Positions 1-10,159 of a stretch of DNA of 64,000 nt are shown here, in pieces. A program made the position numbers and the translations under genes. Origin of the DNA: Pseudomonas sp. WJP1 (lineage in GTDB: Bacteria; Pseudomonadota; Gammaproteobacteria; Pseudomonadales; Pseudomonadaceae); the NCBI RefSeq assembly GCF_028471945.1, contig NZ_CP110128.1, positions 1,724,501-1,788,500 of the forward strand, written 5' to 3'. The notes below the pieces were generated by a model. The model did not search any database and had not been told where the DNA came from. It was given only the letters and a program-made list of their open reading frames with translations. Positions within the stretch are counted from its first letter, which is position 1, and each line of letters starts with the position of its first letter.

Positions 1-1
1 G

Positions 2-1489
2 CATCTGACGACCTCGCCCACTGAGCAAATGGCCTTTCTGGTACTGGACCTGACCAACGATGACATCGCGCTGCAGGCCACCTTCGACAGCCTGCTCGCC
101 AGTGGCTTGCGCAATTTCAAATTGTTGGTTCTCAAGGCTGGCAAGTCGCCGGTGATCACCACGCCACGTGATGCCTTGCACTTCATTCAGGTTACAGAAG
201 ACAACTGGATCGCCCACCTGAACCAGGCAGTGCGCCAATTGCCGAGTGAATGGTTGCTGTTGATGCAGGCAGGTGAGCAATTGCTCACTGGCGGACTGCT
301 GCACTTGTCGTTGGAGCTGAGTAACGCGGCGGCCTGCCACGCTATTTGTGCCAACGAAGTGCAGCGCGATAAGGAAGGGCGCTTGTACAGCGTCGTACGT
401 CCAGGTGCCGATCTTGATCTGCTGCGGGGTCAGCCCGCCCTGATGTCTCGCCATTGGCTGGTACGACGTCAGGCCGTGCTTGATCTGGGAGGCTACAGCG
501 ATGCCCAGCCTCAGGCCGCCGAGCTTGACCTGTTGCTGCGTCTGGTGGAAGCGCAAGGCGTGGCCTGCCTCGCTCATCTGGATGATTACCTGGTACTTGG
601 CGAACAACCGTCGGAGGCGTTGACCGCGCAAGCCCAGGTGGTGCTGGAGCGCCACCTGAGGCAGCTGGGTTATCGTGGTCACGTCAGTGGCAGCGGCGTA
701 TCCGGGTTGCAGATCGATTTTCGTCATGCCGCTACGCCATTGGTCAGCATCCTGGTGGCGAGTGAGCAGAGGGATGCGCCTTTGCAAGCGTGCCTGGCTA
801 GCGTGCTGCAACGCACGCGCTACCCGCGTTATGAAGTGATAGTGGCTTGCTCTAATGATGGTCCTGATGAAACAGACGTGCAGCATGGGTTGGGTAACCG
901 TGTACGGGTGTTGAACGCAGCGTCTGGTGCATCGCGTAATGACTTGCTCAATCTGGCGGCGAGTCAGGCCAAGGGCGAGTATCTGGTGTTGTTCTCGGCG
1001 GCTGGAGAGGTCATCAGTCCCGCCTGGCTCGAAGGCTTGCTCAACGAGGCCCAGCGCCCGGAAGTTGGCGTTGTGGGTGGCGCGTTGTATAGCTCTGATT
1101 CAATCTTGGCGCATGCAGGTTATGGCCTGCTGAGTGGTCCACAGGTTGATACATCCTGGCTGGACGCCGCTGGTCAGTGGCACTTGTCAGTGCGTGGTTG
1201 CGCGGCCGTTTCCGGGGAGTGCCTGATGGTGAACAAGGCACTGTTCGAACAGTGCGGCGGTTTGCAGGCGCTGCCTGGGGCAGATGTTGAGTTGTGCCTG
1301 CAAGTACAGGACGCGGGCCTTGCGGTTGTATGGACTCCGCAGGCTCAGGTTCGCACCACGGGCCTGTCGGTACCTGATGCCAGTGTTGCCCAGGCGTTGG
1401 CCGAACGCTGGCCACAGGCTTTTAGTGGTCGGGCGTCTTCCGAACGACTGAGCCCTGGCGGCGAGTTGGCCTGGATGGCGATGTTGTAA
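2..1489 (+). CDS. Glycosyltransferase, C-terminal part (5' truncated by window edge)
   Basis: The reading frame is open from the first bases of the window, so the visible ATG at 29 is probably internal and the gene starts outside. After about 230 residues with no clear motif comes a GT-A (family 2 type) domain: the PLVSILVAS strand, a segment ending in YEVIVACSNDGPDET, and GEYLVLFSAAGEV where the metal-binding acidic motif is expected. It is followed by a glycosyltransferase-MTase fusion and a KAS III gene and then fliC, the order of the flagellin glycosylation island (fgt1/fgt2/orf3) of P. syringae and relatives. A role in adding sugar to flagellin is inferred from that context. The DxD motif is not canonical in the visible part (SAAGE), so this half may be less active or may serve binding. 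Confidence 0.75.
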   Translation, partial: HLTTSPTEQMAFLVLDLTNDDIALQATFDSLLASGLRNFKLLVLKAGKSPVITTPRDALHFIQVTEDNWIAHLNQAVRQLPSEWLLLMQAGEQLLTGGLLHLSLELSNAAACHAICANEVQRDKEGRLYSVVRPGADLDLLRGQPALMSRHWLVRRQAVLDLGGYSDAQPQAAELDLLLRLVEAQGVACLAHLDDYLVLGEQPSEALTAQAQVVLERHLRQLGYRGHVSGSGVSGLQIDFRHAATPLVSILVASEQRDAPLQACLASVLQRTRYPRYEVIVACSNDGPDETDVQHGLGNRVRVLNAASGASRNDLLNLAASQAKGEYLVLFSAAGEVISPAWLEGLLNEAQRPEVGVVGGALYSSDSILAHAGYGLLSGPQVDTSWLDAAGQWHLSVRGCAAVSGECLMVNKALFEQCGGLQALPGADVELCLQVQDAGLAVVWTPQAQVRTTGLSVPDASVAQALAERWPQAFSGRASSERLSPGGELAWMAML

Positions 1490-1638
1490 TCGCCTTGGCG
1501 TGATTTGATTGGTTCAAGTGAGGCCACTCTCTAGTCAGGGGGCAGCCCCACGTTGTGGTTCACTGGGTACCCTGGCGCGTGATACTGCGTCGCCGTGTGT
1601 CGGGTGTCCTTGTCAAAATTCAATAACTAAGTGCCCGC

Positions 1639-3021
1639 ATGAAACCTATTCGAATCGTATGTGGAACGCGCGTGTCTGAGCAGGAGTTTTCCACGAAGAC
1701 TGCTCTGGGCCGATCCTTGTTGATCCACCAAGCGGCCAATCCTGTGGAAATCAGGCTGTTTGCAGAGAACAAGCAGGGGCTTTCGACCATCTATAACCGC
1801 GCGATTGATGAGGCCAGGGAAAACCCTGCCATTCTGGTGTTCGTTCATGACGATGTGCACCTGTGTGACTTCTTGTGGGGCGAGCGGATACGCGAAGCGG
1901 TGGTAACTTTCGATATTGTCGGGCTTGCAGGCAATATTCGGCGTGTTGAAGGTCAACCCGCCTGGGCCTTCGTTGATGATCAATTCACTTGGGATCAGGC
2001 GTGCTTCCTGAGCGGTATAGTCGGGCACGGTGACAGTTTCCCTTGCTCTGTCTCGAATTTCGGGCCTGTGCCTCAACCCTGCAAACTGCTCGATGGGTTG
2101 TTGCTTGCGGTGGACAGCGAGCGCCTCGAACAGGCCCAGGTACGCTTTGACGAGCAATTTGAATTTCACTTCTATGACATGGACTTCTGCCGTTCGGCTG
2201 AATTGAATGGGTTAAGCATGGGCACGTGGCCGCTGAGCGTCGTCCATGAAAGTGGCGGGGCGTTCGGTACGCCCGCGTGGCGCGAAAGCTTTCGCCGCTA
2301 TCAAGACAAGTACGCCAAGGCAGGCACCCCAAAGCCTCAGGAGGCAACTGTGCAGAAACAAACCCCGGTTCATCAGTTCCATAACCCGGATTTGCTCAAG
2401 CTTATGCCTGCCAATGCCAGGCGCGTTGTGGAGATCGGTTGCAGTTCGGGTGCCCTTGCACGCGAATACAAGAAACTCAATCCACATGTTCATTACACCG
2501 GGATCGAGATTGATCCGGGCTATGCGCAGCTCGCGCGCGAGCACTGTGATCGCGTGCTTGACATGAACATCGAAACGGCCTGTGCCGATCTGCTTGCTGG
2601 CGATCTGGCGGCTGACTGCTGGGTCTTTGGGGATGTACTCGAGCATCTTTACGATCCATGGGCACTCTTGCAGAAGATCCGTGAAGCCAGCGCACCTGGA
2701 AGCTGTGTCGTCGCGTGCATTCCCAACGCCCAGCACTGGAGTGTTCAGGCCCGACTCAGTGTGGGTGATTTCCGCTACGAGGATGCAGGGCTGTTCGACA
2801 GAACGCATATTCGCTGGTTCACGCTGGTCACCATGCTCGAATTGTTCACTCAGGCAGGCTGGACAGTCGAGGCGGGGGTGCCGCGTGTTTTTGACGAGCC
2901 TCAGCGAGAAAAATTTCTCCCGATGATCCATGCGATGGCTGCCGCGGCGGGAAGAGATCCGGAGGTGGCTGTTCAGGATGCGCTGCCATTGCAGTACGTG
3001 TTCAGGGCCGTGGCCGGTTGA
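1639..3021 (+). CDS. Glycosyltransferase-methyltransferase fusion protein, probable flagellin glycan modification
   Basis: The 460-residue protein has two parts. Residues 1-225 look like a glycosyltransferase/rhamnosyltransferase-like fold (NKQGLSTIYN near 45, VFVHDDVHL near 67-75, FHFYDMDFC at 177-184). Residues 255-460 form a class I SAM-dependent methyltransferase: motif I VVEIGCSSGALARE at 263-276, acidic loop GIEIDPGYA, then VFGDVLEHLYDPW and CIPNAQHWS, the pattern of Ubie/Methyltransf_11/23-type enzymes. It lies between a glycosyltransferase and a KAS III homologue just upstream of fliC, so transfer and methylation of a flagellin sugar is the likely joint role. The start at 1639 is preceded by a weak Shine-Dalgarno. 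Product identity is inferred; the domain call is firmer than the substrate. Confidence 0.7.
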   Translation: MKPIRIVCGTRVSEQEFSTKTALGRSLLIHQAANPVEIRLFAENKQGLSTIYNRAIDEARENPAILVFVHDDVHLCDFLWGERIREAVVTFDIVGLAGNIRRVEGQPAWAFVDDQFTWDQACFLSGIVGHGDSFPCSVSNFGPVPQPCKLLDGLLLAVDSERLEQAQVRFDEQFEFHFYDMDFCRSAELNGLSMGTWPLSVVHESGGAFGTPAWRESFRRYQDKYAKAGTPKPQEATVQKQTPVHQFHNPDLLKLMPANARRVVEIGCSSGALAREYKKLNPHVHYTGIEIDPGYAQLAREHCDRVLDMNIETACADLLAGDLAADCWVFGDVLEHLYDPWALLQKIREASAPGSCVVACIPNAQHWSVQARLSVGDFRYEDAGLFDRTHIRWFTLVTMLELFTQAGWTVEAGVPRVFDEPQREKFLPMIHAMAAAAGRDPEVAVQDALPLQYVFRAVAG

Positions 3022-3506
3022 AGTGCGGCGTTAACTTATCAAACTCGGATTGGAGTTTTCAAATACCTGCCCCGGCCGCCAGCTGCCGGTTCTGTCCGTT
3101 CCTAGAGGGCAGGCAATCGGTGATGACCGCAAGGTCAGCCGATTGCGGGTGCACAGGTGGCTTGGCCATTGGCAGGCTGATACCCAACCGCCCCACGTCG
3201 ACGGGGTGATTACGCCTCCCGTTCCTGATTCATGCCCCGCGTCCTGTTGTGACCACTTGCTTGAGCGCCTTGCCTTGTCCGGGCCGGGGCTGGGGAAGAT
3301 TCGTGAGGTGTTTCTGATCTTGTCGGCAACCGATTCGACAAAAGCGCGTGACTCGGAAGTCACTGCGCGCATCTTCACTGTTATCATTCCCGCACCGGGA
3401 TCAGTTGAGCCGGCGAGCGGCGTTGCCAGGAGGCTTATTACCTGGTTACCTGGCAGCGCTCGTGGTGCTTGGTGGGCATTTTGCTTTTTCTGAATTGGGA
3501 AGCCAT
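3022..3506. other. Non-coding stretch between glycosyltransferase-MTase and KAS III gene
   Basis: A 485-base gap in an otherwise tightly packed block. The short open frames here (longest about 147 codons at 3050-3493) show no recognisable domain, no good ribosome-binding site and no frame-consistent codon pattern. It could be the scar of a lost glycosylation gene or a long leader of the KAS III gene. No supported gene. Confidence 0.5.
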
Positions 3507-4439
3507 ATGATTGGCATTAAAAGTATCGCCAGTTACGTGCCGGCTGAAGGGCTGGACAACTACGCGCAAGGCGCGAAATTCGGTAAGGACCAGGATTTCA
3601 TCTTTGGCAAGATCGGTTCTACTTTCTTGCCGCGCAAGGGCGCTGGTCAGGAAACCTCCGATTTGTGTGTCGAGGCCGTCAAGGCCCTGTTCGCCGGCAA
3701 TCCAGCGTTGGATCCAGTTTCTATCGACGTTGTGATCGTCGTAACTCAGAACGGCGATGCTGAAGGCTTGCCGCACACTGCTGCTATCGTCCAGCACAAA
3801 CTCGGCCTGCCGACCCATATCGCCGCCTTCGACATCTCTCTGGGATGCTCCGGCTATGTGTATGGCTTGTATGCCATGAAAGGTTTCATGGAGGCTGCGG
3901 GGCTGAAGAATGGCCTGCTGATCACCGCCGACCCTTACTCGAAGATTGTGGATCCTGAGGATCGCAACACCACCATGTTGTTCGGTGATGCCGCAACGGT
4001 GACCTGGATGGCAGAAGGTGCGGACTGGCAGTTGGGCAAGTCGCTTTTCGGCACTGATGGCGGGGGCGCCGAATTTTTGCGCACCACCGATGGCAAGTTC
4101 TTCATGAATGGTCGTCAGGTCTACAATTTCGCGTTGGTCAAGGTACCGGCTCACTTGCAGCAGCTGCTGGATGCCAGCCAGTTGCAGGCGAAGGACATCG
4201 ACCTCTACTGTCTGCACCAGGGCAGTGCGGCGATCGTTGATGCCGTATCCCAGCGTTTCGAGGGCGGTGATCCCAAGCGTTTTGTCAAGGATATGGCTGA
4301 AACGGGCAACACCGTATCGTCCAGTATTCCGCTTCTGCTTGAAAAGCACGTGATGGGTTCGCAATACAAGCGGGTCGCCCTGAGCGGCTTTGGTGTGGGC
4401 CTATCGTGGGGCTCGGCGATTATTGAGCGCCTTGACTGA
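3507..4439 (+). CDS. 3-oxoacyl-ACP synthase III (KAS III) homologue of the flagellin glycosylation island
   Basis: A FabH-family condensing enzyme of 310 residues when started at ATG 3507, which follows GGGA at a good distance; the longer frame back to 3348 has no RBS and unrelated sequence. The catalytic triad is visible: Cys114 in SLGCSGYVYG, His237 in LHQGSAA (family HQAN) and Asn268 in ETGNTVSSSIP. In P. syringae the gene in this position (orf3, between fgt2 and fliC) is needed for normal flagellin glycosylation. The inferred job is to make an acyl group (for example a 3-hydroxybutyryl-like moiety) for the terminal modified sugar of the flagellin glycan, not general fatty acid synthesis. 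A terminator follows at once. Confidence 0.85.
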   Translation: MIGIKSIASYVPAEGLDNYAQGAKFGKDQDFIFGKIGSTFLPRKGAGQETSDLCVEAVKALFAGNPALDPVSIDVVIVVTQNGDAEGLPHTAAIVQHKLGLPTHIAAFDISLGCSGYVYGLYAMKGFMEAAGLKNGLLITADPYSKIVDPEDRNTTMLFGDAATVTWMAEGADWQLGKSLFGTDGGGAEFLRTTDGKFFMNGRQVYNFALVKVPAHLQQLLDASQLQAKDIDLYCLHQGSAAIVDAVSQRFEGGDPKRFVKDMAETGNTVSSSIPLLLEKHVMGSQYKRVALSGFGVGLSWGSAIIERLD

Positions 4440-4456
4440 CTGCCGGTTGCAATAAA

Positions 4457-4486
4457 GAACGCCGCCTTTCCCTGGCGGCGTTTTTG
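4457..4486 (+). terminator. Rho-independent terminator after KAS III gene
   Basis: AACGCCGCC and GGCGGCGTT form a 9-bp stem with a short loop, followed by a T-rich run. It separates the glycosylation block from the fliC transcription unit. Confidence 0.85.
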
Positions 4487-4685
4487 TTTATGTACTTTGC
4501 TGGTCCGTCTGACTGCGCAGCGTTTCGAGCTATGGAACTCCCTGCGCAGGATTTGAAGAGCCTTTTAGAGGTGTAAATCTACTGAAACACTCTAAATCAC
4601 GCTCGATGGTGCTCTGATTCCTGGCGTCAAACTCCCGTTTTTGTTGGGCTGGCAGGATGCCACTAACTATTTTTTAAAAATCAGC

Positions 4686-4712
4686 TAAAGCAACGTGCCT
4701 TGACGACGATAA
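4686..4712 (+). promoter_or_regulatory. Sigma28 (FliA) promoter of fliC
   Basis: TAAA at 4686-4689 and GACGATAA at 4705-4712 are separated by exactly 15 nt. The FliA consensus is TAAA-N15-GCCGATAA, so the match is 11 of 12. It lies about 80 nt upstream of the fliC ATG. The rest of the 4440-4793 gap holds the upstream terminator and the fliC leader, with no other gene. Confidence 0.9.
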
Positions 4713-4793
4713 CTATTACGAAGGTTCTCTGTGCCACACCCGGCGAATTGCCAAGGCCGGAAGCCGTAGTACCCATCCAACGAGGAATTCGTC

Positions 4794-5651
4794 ATGGCTT
4801 TGACTGTTAACACCAACACCACCTCCCTGGGCGTTCAGAGAAACCTGAACCGTGCTTCCGACGCACTCAGCACTTCGATGACCCGTCTGTCCTCCGGCCT
4901 GAAAATCAACAGCGCCAAAGACGACGCTGCCGGCCTGCAGATCTCCAACCGCATGACTTCGCAGATCCGCGGTCAGACCATGGCAATCAAAAACGCCAAC
5001 GATGCCATCTCCATCGCGCAGACCGCTGAAGGCGCGATGCAAGAGCAGACCAACATCCTGCAGCGTATGCGTGAACTGGCTCTCCAGTCGCGTAACGACT
5101 CCAACACTGTAGATGACCGTGATGCACTGGACAAAGAATTCCAGTCGATGACCAAGGAGCTGGACCGTATTGCTGCCAGCACCCAGCTCAACAACAAGAA
5201 CCTGCTGGACGGTACCACTACTACCGCGATGGTCTTCCAGGTTGGCTCCAACACCGGTTCCGACAACCAGATCAGCATCACGCTGACTGACGCGATGAAC
5301 ACCTCCGCCGCCGGCTCTCTGAGCGCATTGGCTGGCCAGGCCATCACTGGTGCTGCATCCGATATCGAAGCAAATTTCAGTGGTGCTCTGACCGCCATCG
5401 ACGACGCGCTGAAAAACATCAACACCACCCGTGCTGACCTCGGTGCTGTCCAGAACCGTCTGACCAGCACCATCGCCAACCTGCAGAACATCAACGAAAA
5501 CGCCGAAGCTGCACGTAGCCGTGTACAGGACACCGACTTCGCTGCTGAAACTGCTCAACTGACCAAGCAGCAGACTCTGCAGCAAGCGTCGACTTCGGTT
5601 CTGGCCCAGGCCAACCAACTGCCATCGGCCGTACTGAAACTGCTTCAGTAA
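4794..5651 (+). CDS. fliC: Flagellin, filament subunit
   Basis: Flagellin of 285 residues, polymerising into the filament after export through the flagellar type III apparatus. The N-terminal D0/D1 region (NTNTTSLGVQRNLN, LSSGLKINSAKDDAAGLQI) and the C-terminal D1/D0 region (ETAQLTKQQTLQQAS, ending SAVLKLLQ) are both intact. The central variable region (about residues 145-200) is very short, giving a small flagellin typical of several P. fluorescens-group strains. AGGA precedes the ATG at 4794. A FliA-type promoter lies upstream and a hairpin downstream. The Ser/Thr residues exposed around the centre are the expected glycosylation targets of the upstream genes (inference). Confidence 0.97.
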   Translation: MALTVNTNTTSLGVQRNLNRASDALSTSMTRLSSGLKINSAKDDAAGLQISNRMTSQIRGQTMAIKNANDAISIAQTAEGAMQEQTNILQRMRELALQSRNDSNTVDDRDALDKEFQSMTKELDRIAASTQLNNKNLLDGTTTTAMVFQVGSNTGSDNQISITLTDAMNTSAAGSLSALAGQAITGAASDIEANFSGALTAIDDALKNINTTRADLGAVQNRLTSTIANLQNINENAEAARSRVQDTDFAAETAQLTKQQTLQQASTSVLAQANQLPSAVLKLLQ

Positions 5652-5666
5652 TCGCCTGATGATTGT

Positions 5667-5705
5667 CGGCGGGGGAGTGCACTTGCGGTGCTCCTCCGCT
5701 TTTTA
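5667..5705 (+). terminator. Hairpin terminator or attenuator between fliC and flaG
   Basis: GCGGGGGAGTGCAC and GGTGCTCCTCCGC can pair (one G-U and a small bulge) and are followed by TTTTT. It probably limits read-through from the very strong fliC promoter into flaG-fliD. Confidence 0.7.
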
Positions 5706-5723
5706 CATTGAGAGGTGGTTGGC

Positions 5724-6089
5724 ATGGATATGAGCGTCAAGCTGAACCTGTCCTACCAGGCCGCGAAGCCGGTCGAGCAGGCCAACGAACGCCCTGCGGT
5801 CAAGCCGGTGGAGGCTGTCGAATCCATCACGCCAGCGAAGGAAAGTGCCGACAGCGGCCTGACCGAAGCTGAGAAGGTTAAAAGCGCGCTCAAGGACATC
5901 GAGAAGTTTCTCGCCTCGTCGCGTCGCAATCTTGAATTTTCCGCGGATGAAGAATCCGGACGAATTATTGTTAAAGTCATCGCCAGTGAAACCGGTGAGC
6001 TGATCCGCCAACTTCCTTCGGAAGAGGCGTTGAAAATCGCGCACAGCCTGAGTGATGTAAACAGCCTGTTGTTCGATGCCAAGGTCTGA
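5724..6089 (+). CDS. flaG: FlaG family flagellar protein
   Basis: A 121-residue protein whose C-terminal half (EFSADEESGRIIVKVI, then GELIRQLPSEEAL) is the conserved FlaG domain. FlaG proteins affect filament length; the mechanism is poorly defined. The ATG at 5724 is chosen because AGAGG ends 8 nt upstream; the GTG at 5715 has no such spacing. A second ATG at 5730 is possible. Sits between fliC and fliD, the usual place. Confidence 0.9.
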   Translation: MDMSVKLNLSYQAAKPVEQANERPAVKPVEAVESITPAKESADSGLTEAEKVKSALKDIEKFLASSRRNLEFSADEESGRIIVKVIASETGELIRQLPSEEALKIAHSLSDVNSLLFDAKV

Positions 6090-6160
6090 TGTTGGCGATC
6101 GATCGGCAAGTTCGCTAGTCTGATCGGCCAGGTGCGGCGCGCAACCAAGAGGGAATAGCA

Positions 6161-7567
6161 ATGGCGAGTACAATTTTACCGGGCACTGGCCTGGGTTCTG
6201 GCGTCGATATCAACGCTATCGTGAAAACACTGGTTGCGGCTGAGACCGACCCCAAGTCCAATCAGATCAAGCGTCAGACTGCCAACAATACCGCCATGCT
6301 GTCGGGGGTCGCGGCGCTCAAGAGTGCGCTGTCTGTCTATCAGGCAGCAATGAAGAAACTCAACGACACCGCTGCGCCGTCCTTCAATGCCTACACGGCA
6401 TCCTCCAGTAGCGATTCTGCGATCAAGGTTACCTCGAACAATACTGCGGTTCCGGGGAGCTACTCGGTTCGCGTCGAAAACCTGGCCACCTCGTCCAAGG
6501 TCGCCAGCCAGAATTTCGACACGGGTGCGAGCACGCCGATTCCAGAAGGTGACCTGCTGATTACGCAGGACGGTGTGGTTCATACCGTCAAGATCGGTGC
6601 CGGTGCGACCTTGCAGACGGTGCGCGATACCATCAACTCGACGTTGGCCGAGAAAGGCATCAGTGCGAACCTTGTCAACGGTGCGGACGGTTCGCGCCTG
6701 GTGTTCAGTTCCACGATGACGGGGGATGGCACGGACATTACGGTTGACGGAATAGATGAGCTCAAGATCCTTCCCAACGTGAAAATGGTGGGTAACGGTG
6801 CCGGCTATATCGACGCGAAGGCCGAGGATGCGCTGATCTATGTAGACGGCCTCAAAGTCACCAGCAAGACCAACACCGTGGATGGCGCGGTCAGCGGGAT
6901 TAGCCTGGAGCTGCTTCAGGAGACCGGCACTGATCCGACCAAGGCGATCACGGTAACCGTTGGTGAGAATACCACCGGCCTGAAGACGTCGATCCAGGCG
7001 TATGTCGATGCCTACAATGCCTTGGTCACGAAGGTCAACAGCCTGGCTGCCACCTCCAAGGATGAGGATGGCAACACTGTCCTCGGCCCGCTGACAAATG
7101 ATCCGACCACGCGAGCGCTGCTGTCTGATCTGCGCAAGCAGTTGGCCACAGAAGGCAGTGGCGATCGGCTCACCAGCCTGAGTCAGCTGGGTATCAATAC
7201 CCAGAAGGACGGTACCCTCGAATTCAACAGTGTCAAATTTGATACTGCCATGAAGGAGAAGAAGCTCGGTCCCGATGTGCAGGAGCTTTTCACCGGTACC
7301 AATGGTGTGTTCGAGCGCATGAACAAGGCGGTCGAACCGTACCTGCAAACGGGCGGCATCCTCGATTCGCGCACGTCCGGTCTGGGCAAGCAGCAGACCG
7401 ATCTCGCCAACCAGCAGTTAGCGCTGGATCGTCGTATCGATTCGCTGACCGAAGTGCTGACCAAGCGTTACGTGGCTATGGACACCCTGGTTGGCAAGCT
7501 CGAGGCGCAACGCAAGAACATCGTTTCGATGTTCACCTCGATCGAGGCTCAACAGAAGAACTCCTGA
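6161..7567 (+). CDS. fliD: Flagellar filament cap protein FliD (HAP2)
   Basis: A 468-residue cap protein that sits at the filament tip and guides flagellin folding. The N-terminal FliD domain (ILPGTGLGSGVDINAIVKTLV) and the C-terminal coiled-coil FliD domain (from about residue 220, ending in repeated Lys/Arg/Gln helices near LTKRYVAMDTLVGKLEAQ) are present; the centre is divergent as usual. AGAGGGA precedes the start. In the polar-flagellum regulon fliD lies between flaG and fliS. Confidence 0.95.
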   Translation: MASTILPGTGLGSGVDINAIVKTLVAAETDPKSNQIKRQTANNTAMLSGVAALKSALSVYQAAMKKLNDTAAPSFNAYTASSSSDSAIKVTSNNTAVPGSYSVRVENLATSSKVASQNFDTGASTPIPEGDLLITQDGVVHTVKIGAGATLQTVRDTINSTLAEKGISANLVNGADGSRLVFSSTMTGDGTDITVDGIDELKILPNVKMVGNGAGYIDAKAEDALIYVDGLKVTSKTNTVDGAVSGISLELLQETGTDPTKAITVTVGENTTGLKTSIQAYVDAYNALVTKVNSLAATSKDEDGNTVLGPLTNDPTTRALLSDLRKQLATEGSGDRLTSLSQLGINTQKDGTLEFNSVKFDTAMKEKKLGPDVQELFTGTNGVFERMNKAVEPYLQTGGILDSRTSGLGKQQTDLANQQLALDRRIDSLTEVLTKRYVAMDTLVGKLEAQRKNIVSMFTSIEAQQKNS

Positions 7568-7583
7568 TCGGCCGATACGCCTG

Positions 7584-7622
7584 AAGCCCGGCAGTACCCT
7601 TAGAGGGACTCCGGGCTTTTCG
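7584..7622 (+). terminator. Rho-independent terminator after fliD
   Basis: AGCCCGG at 7585-7591 pairs with CCGGGCT at 7611-7617, followed by TTTCGCTTT. It isolates fliD from fliS, which has its own promoter candidate. Confidence 0.75.
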
Positions 7623-7632
7623 CTTTGAGCGC

Positions 7633-7659
7633 TAAAGTTTTTTGACGTGCAGGCGATAC
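7633..7659 (+). promoter_or_regulatory. Probable sigma28 promoter of fliS-fliT
   Basis: TAAA at 7633-7636, then 15 nt, then GGCGATAC at 7652-7659 (6 of 8 to GCCGATAA). The spacing is exact and it sits just after the fliD terminator and 40 nt before fliS. Confidence 0.65.
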
Positions 7660-7698
7660 AGGCGGTATATGAATCTTTTCGTTGTTACGAGGTAGAAC

Positions 7699-8094
7699 AT
7701 GAATCCTATGTTGGCCCTTCGGCAGTACCAGAAAGTCAACGGTGTGGCCCAAACCTCCGAGGCCAGTCCGCACCGCCTGGTACAAATGCTGATGCAGGGC
7801 GGCCTGGATCGTATCGCGCAGGCCAAAGGCGCCATTGCGCGCAATGATGTTGCCCAGAAAGGTGTGCTGATCGGCAAGGCCATCGGCATCATCGGTGGCC
7901 TGCGCGAAGGGCTCGACCTGGAGCATCAGGCCGAGGCGCTGGCTGACATCGATTCGCTGTATGCCTATATGAGCAAGCGCCTGGTCGAAGCAAACGTGAA
8001 AAACGATCCCGAGATCCTCAACGAGGTCGCACGCCTGCTGATCACTTTGAAGGAAGGTTGGGACGCGATCGGCGATCAAACTGTCGACGCCTAG
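7699..8094 (+). CDS. fliS: Flagellar export chaperone FliS
   Basis: A 131-residue, all-helical export chaperone that binds the C-terminal disordered tail of flagellin and prevents premature assembly. The start MNPMLALRQYQKV and the segment SPHRLVQMLMQGGLDRI match the FliS N-terminal helices. It is followed by fliT with a 9-nt gap, forming an export-chaperone pair. Confidence 0.93.
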   Translation: MNPMLALRQYQKVNGVAQTSEASPHRLVQMLMQGGLDRIAQAKGAIARNDVAQKGVLIGKAIGIIGGLREGLDLEHQAEALADIDSLYAYMSKRLVEANVKNDPEILNEVARLLITLKEGWDAIGDQTVDA

Positions 8095-8103
8095 GAGAAC
8101 ACC

Positions 8104-8400
8104 ATGAGTGCCGTGCTCGAACGTATCGAACAAACCCGTGAGGCCTTGCTCGGGGCGCTGGCTGGCCGCGATTGGGAGACCATCACCGAGCTGGACCTGC
8201 GCTGCCGTGTTTGTGTCGAGGACGTACTTGCCGAAGCGGCGGCCAATGAGCAGGGTGTGCGCAGCAGTCTGGAAGAATTGCTCGACGTTTACCGCCAACT
8301 AATTGATGTTGCAAGTGGGGAGCGTCAAGCAATAGTCGATGAGATGGCGCAGATCCGCCAAGCGAAAAATGCCGCAAAGGTTTACCATCTGTTCAGCTAA
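8104..8400 (+). CDS. fliT: FliT-like flagellar chaperone
   Basis: A short helical protein (98 residues) directly after fliS with AGGAG before its ATG. Position and size fit FliT, the FliD export chaperone (P. aeruginosa has small fliS/fliT-like genes in this place). Sequence similarity within this family is low, so the assignment rests on context and the predicted helices. It ends near the fleQ regulatory region. Confidence 0.75.
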   Translation: MSAVLERIEQTREALLGALAGRDWETITELDLRCRVCVEDVLAEAAANEQGVRSSLEELLDVYRQLIDVASGERQAIVDEMAQIRQAKNAAKVYHLFS

Positions 8401-8436
8401 AGCCTGAGCGGTTAGAAAAAGCAGTGCGCCATAAAT

Positions 8437-8465
8437 TTGACTGTGAACGGTTTTTTGACTTTACT
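8437..8465 (+). promoter_or_regulatory. Candidate sigma70 promoter of fleQ
   Basis: TTGACT at 8437-8442 and TTTACT at 8460-8465 with a 17-nt spacer. fleQ of P. aeruginosa is transcribed by sigma70; this is the best -35/-10 pair in the gap, but the -10 is only 4 of 6, so the site is tentative. Confidence 0.4.
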
Positions 8466-8571
8466 AGTGGCTGTTTCCAGATTTCAGGCGTCTACAGGCA
8501 TTAACGGTCTGCAAGCGTCTAGCTTGCCCACTCATTTCGGGCACCGGGTCGACTAGGGAAGTTACGATTGC

Positions 8572-10047
<1,476 letters not shown>

Positions 10048-10087
10048 CGCCTGTTTTTCAGGTCGTTCATTTTCAAGCGTTTTTTTT

Positions 10088-10104
10088 TAGGCACGGGTAT
10101 TGCT
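10088..10104 (+). promoter_or_regulatory. Sigma54 promoter of fleSR
   Basis: TAGGCACGGGTATTGCT: GG at 10090-10091 and GC at 10102-10103 with exactly 10 nt between them, matching TGGCACG-N4-TTGCW at most positions. It lies 55 nt before the fleS ATG, consistent with FleQ activation of fleSR. Confidence 0.88.
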
Positions 10105-10159
10105 ACAACCCTCGCAACGTTCCGTTTCACTGACGGTCAGCCAAGCGAGAGAGCACGCC

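Noticed and set aside
3050..3493. 147-codon + frame before the KAS III gene
   Set aside because: No RBS, no domain, overlaps other frames with equal support; left as unexplained gap.
6094..6110. GG-N10-GC element before fliD as a sigma54 promoter
   Set aside because: Spacing fits, but the -12 half is CGGCA rather than TTGCA and the -24 half is poor.
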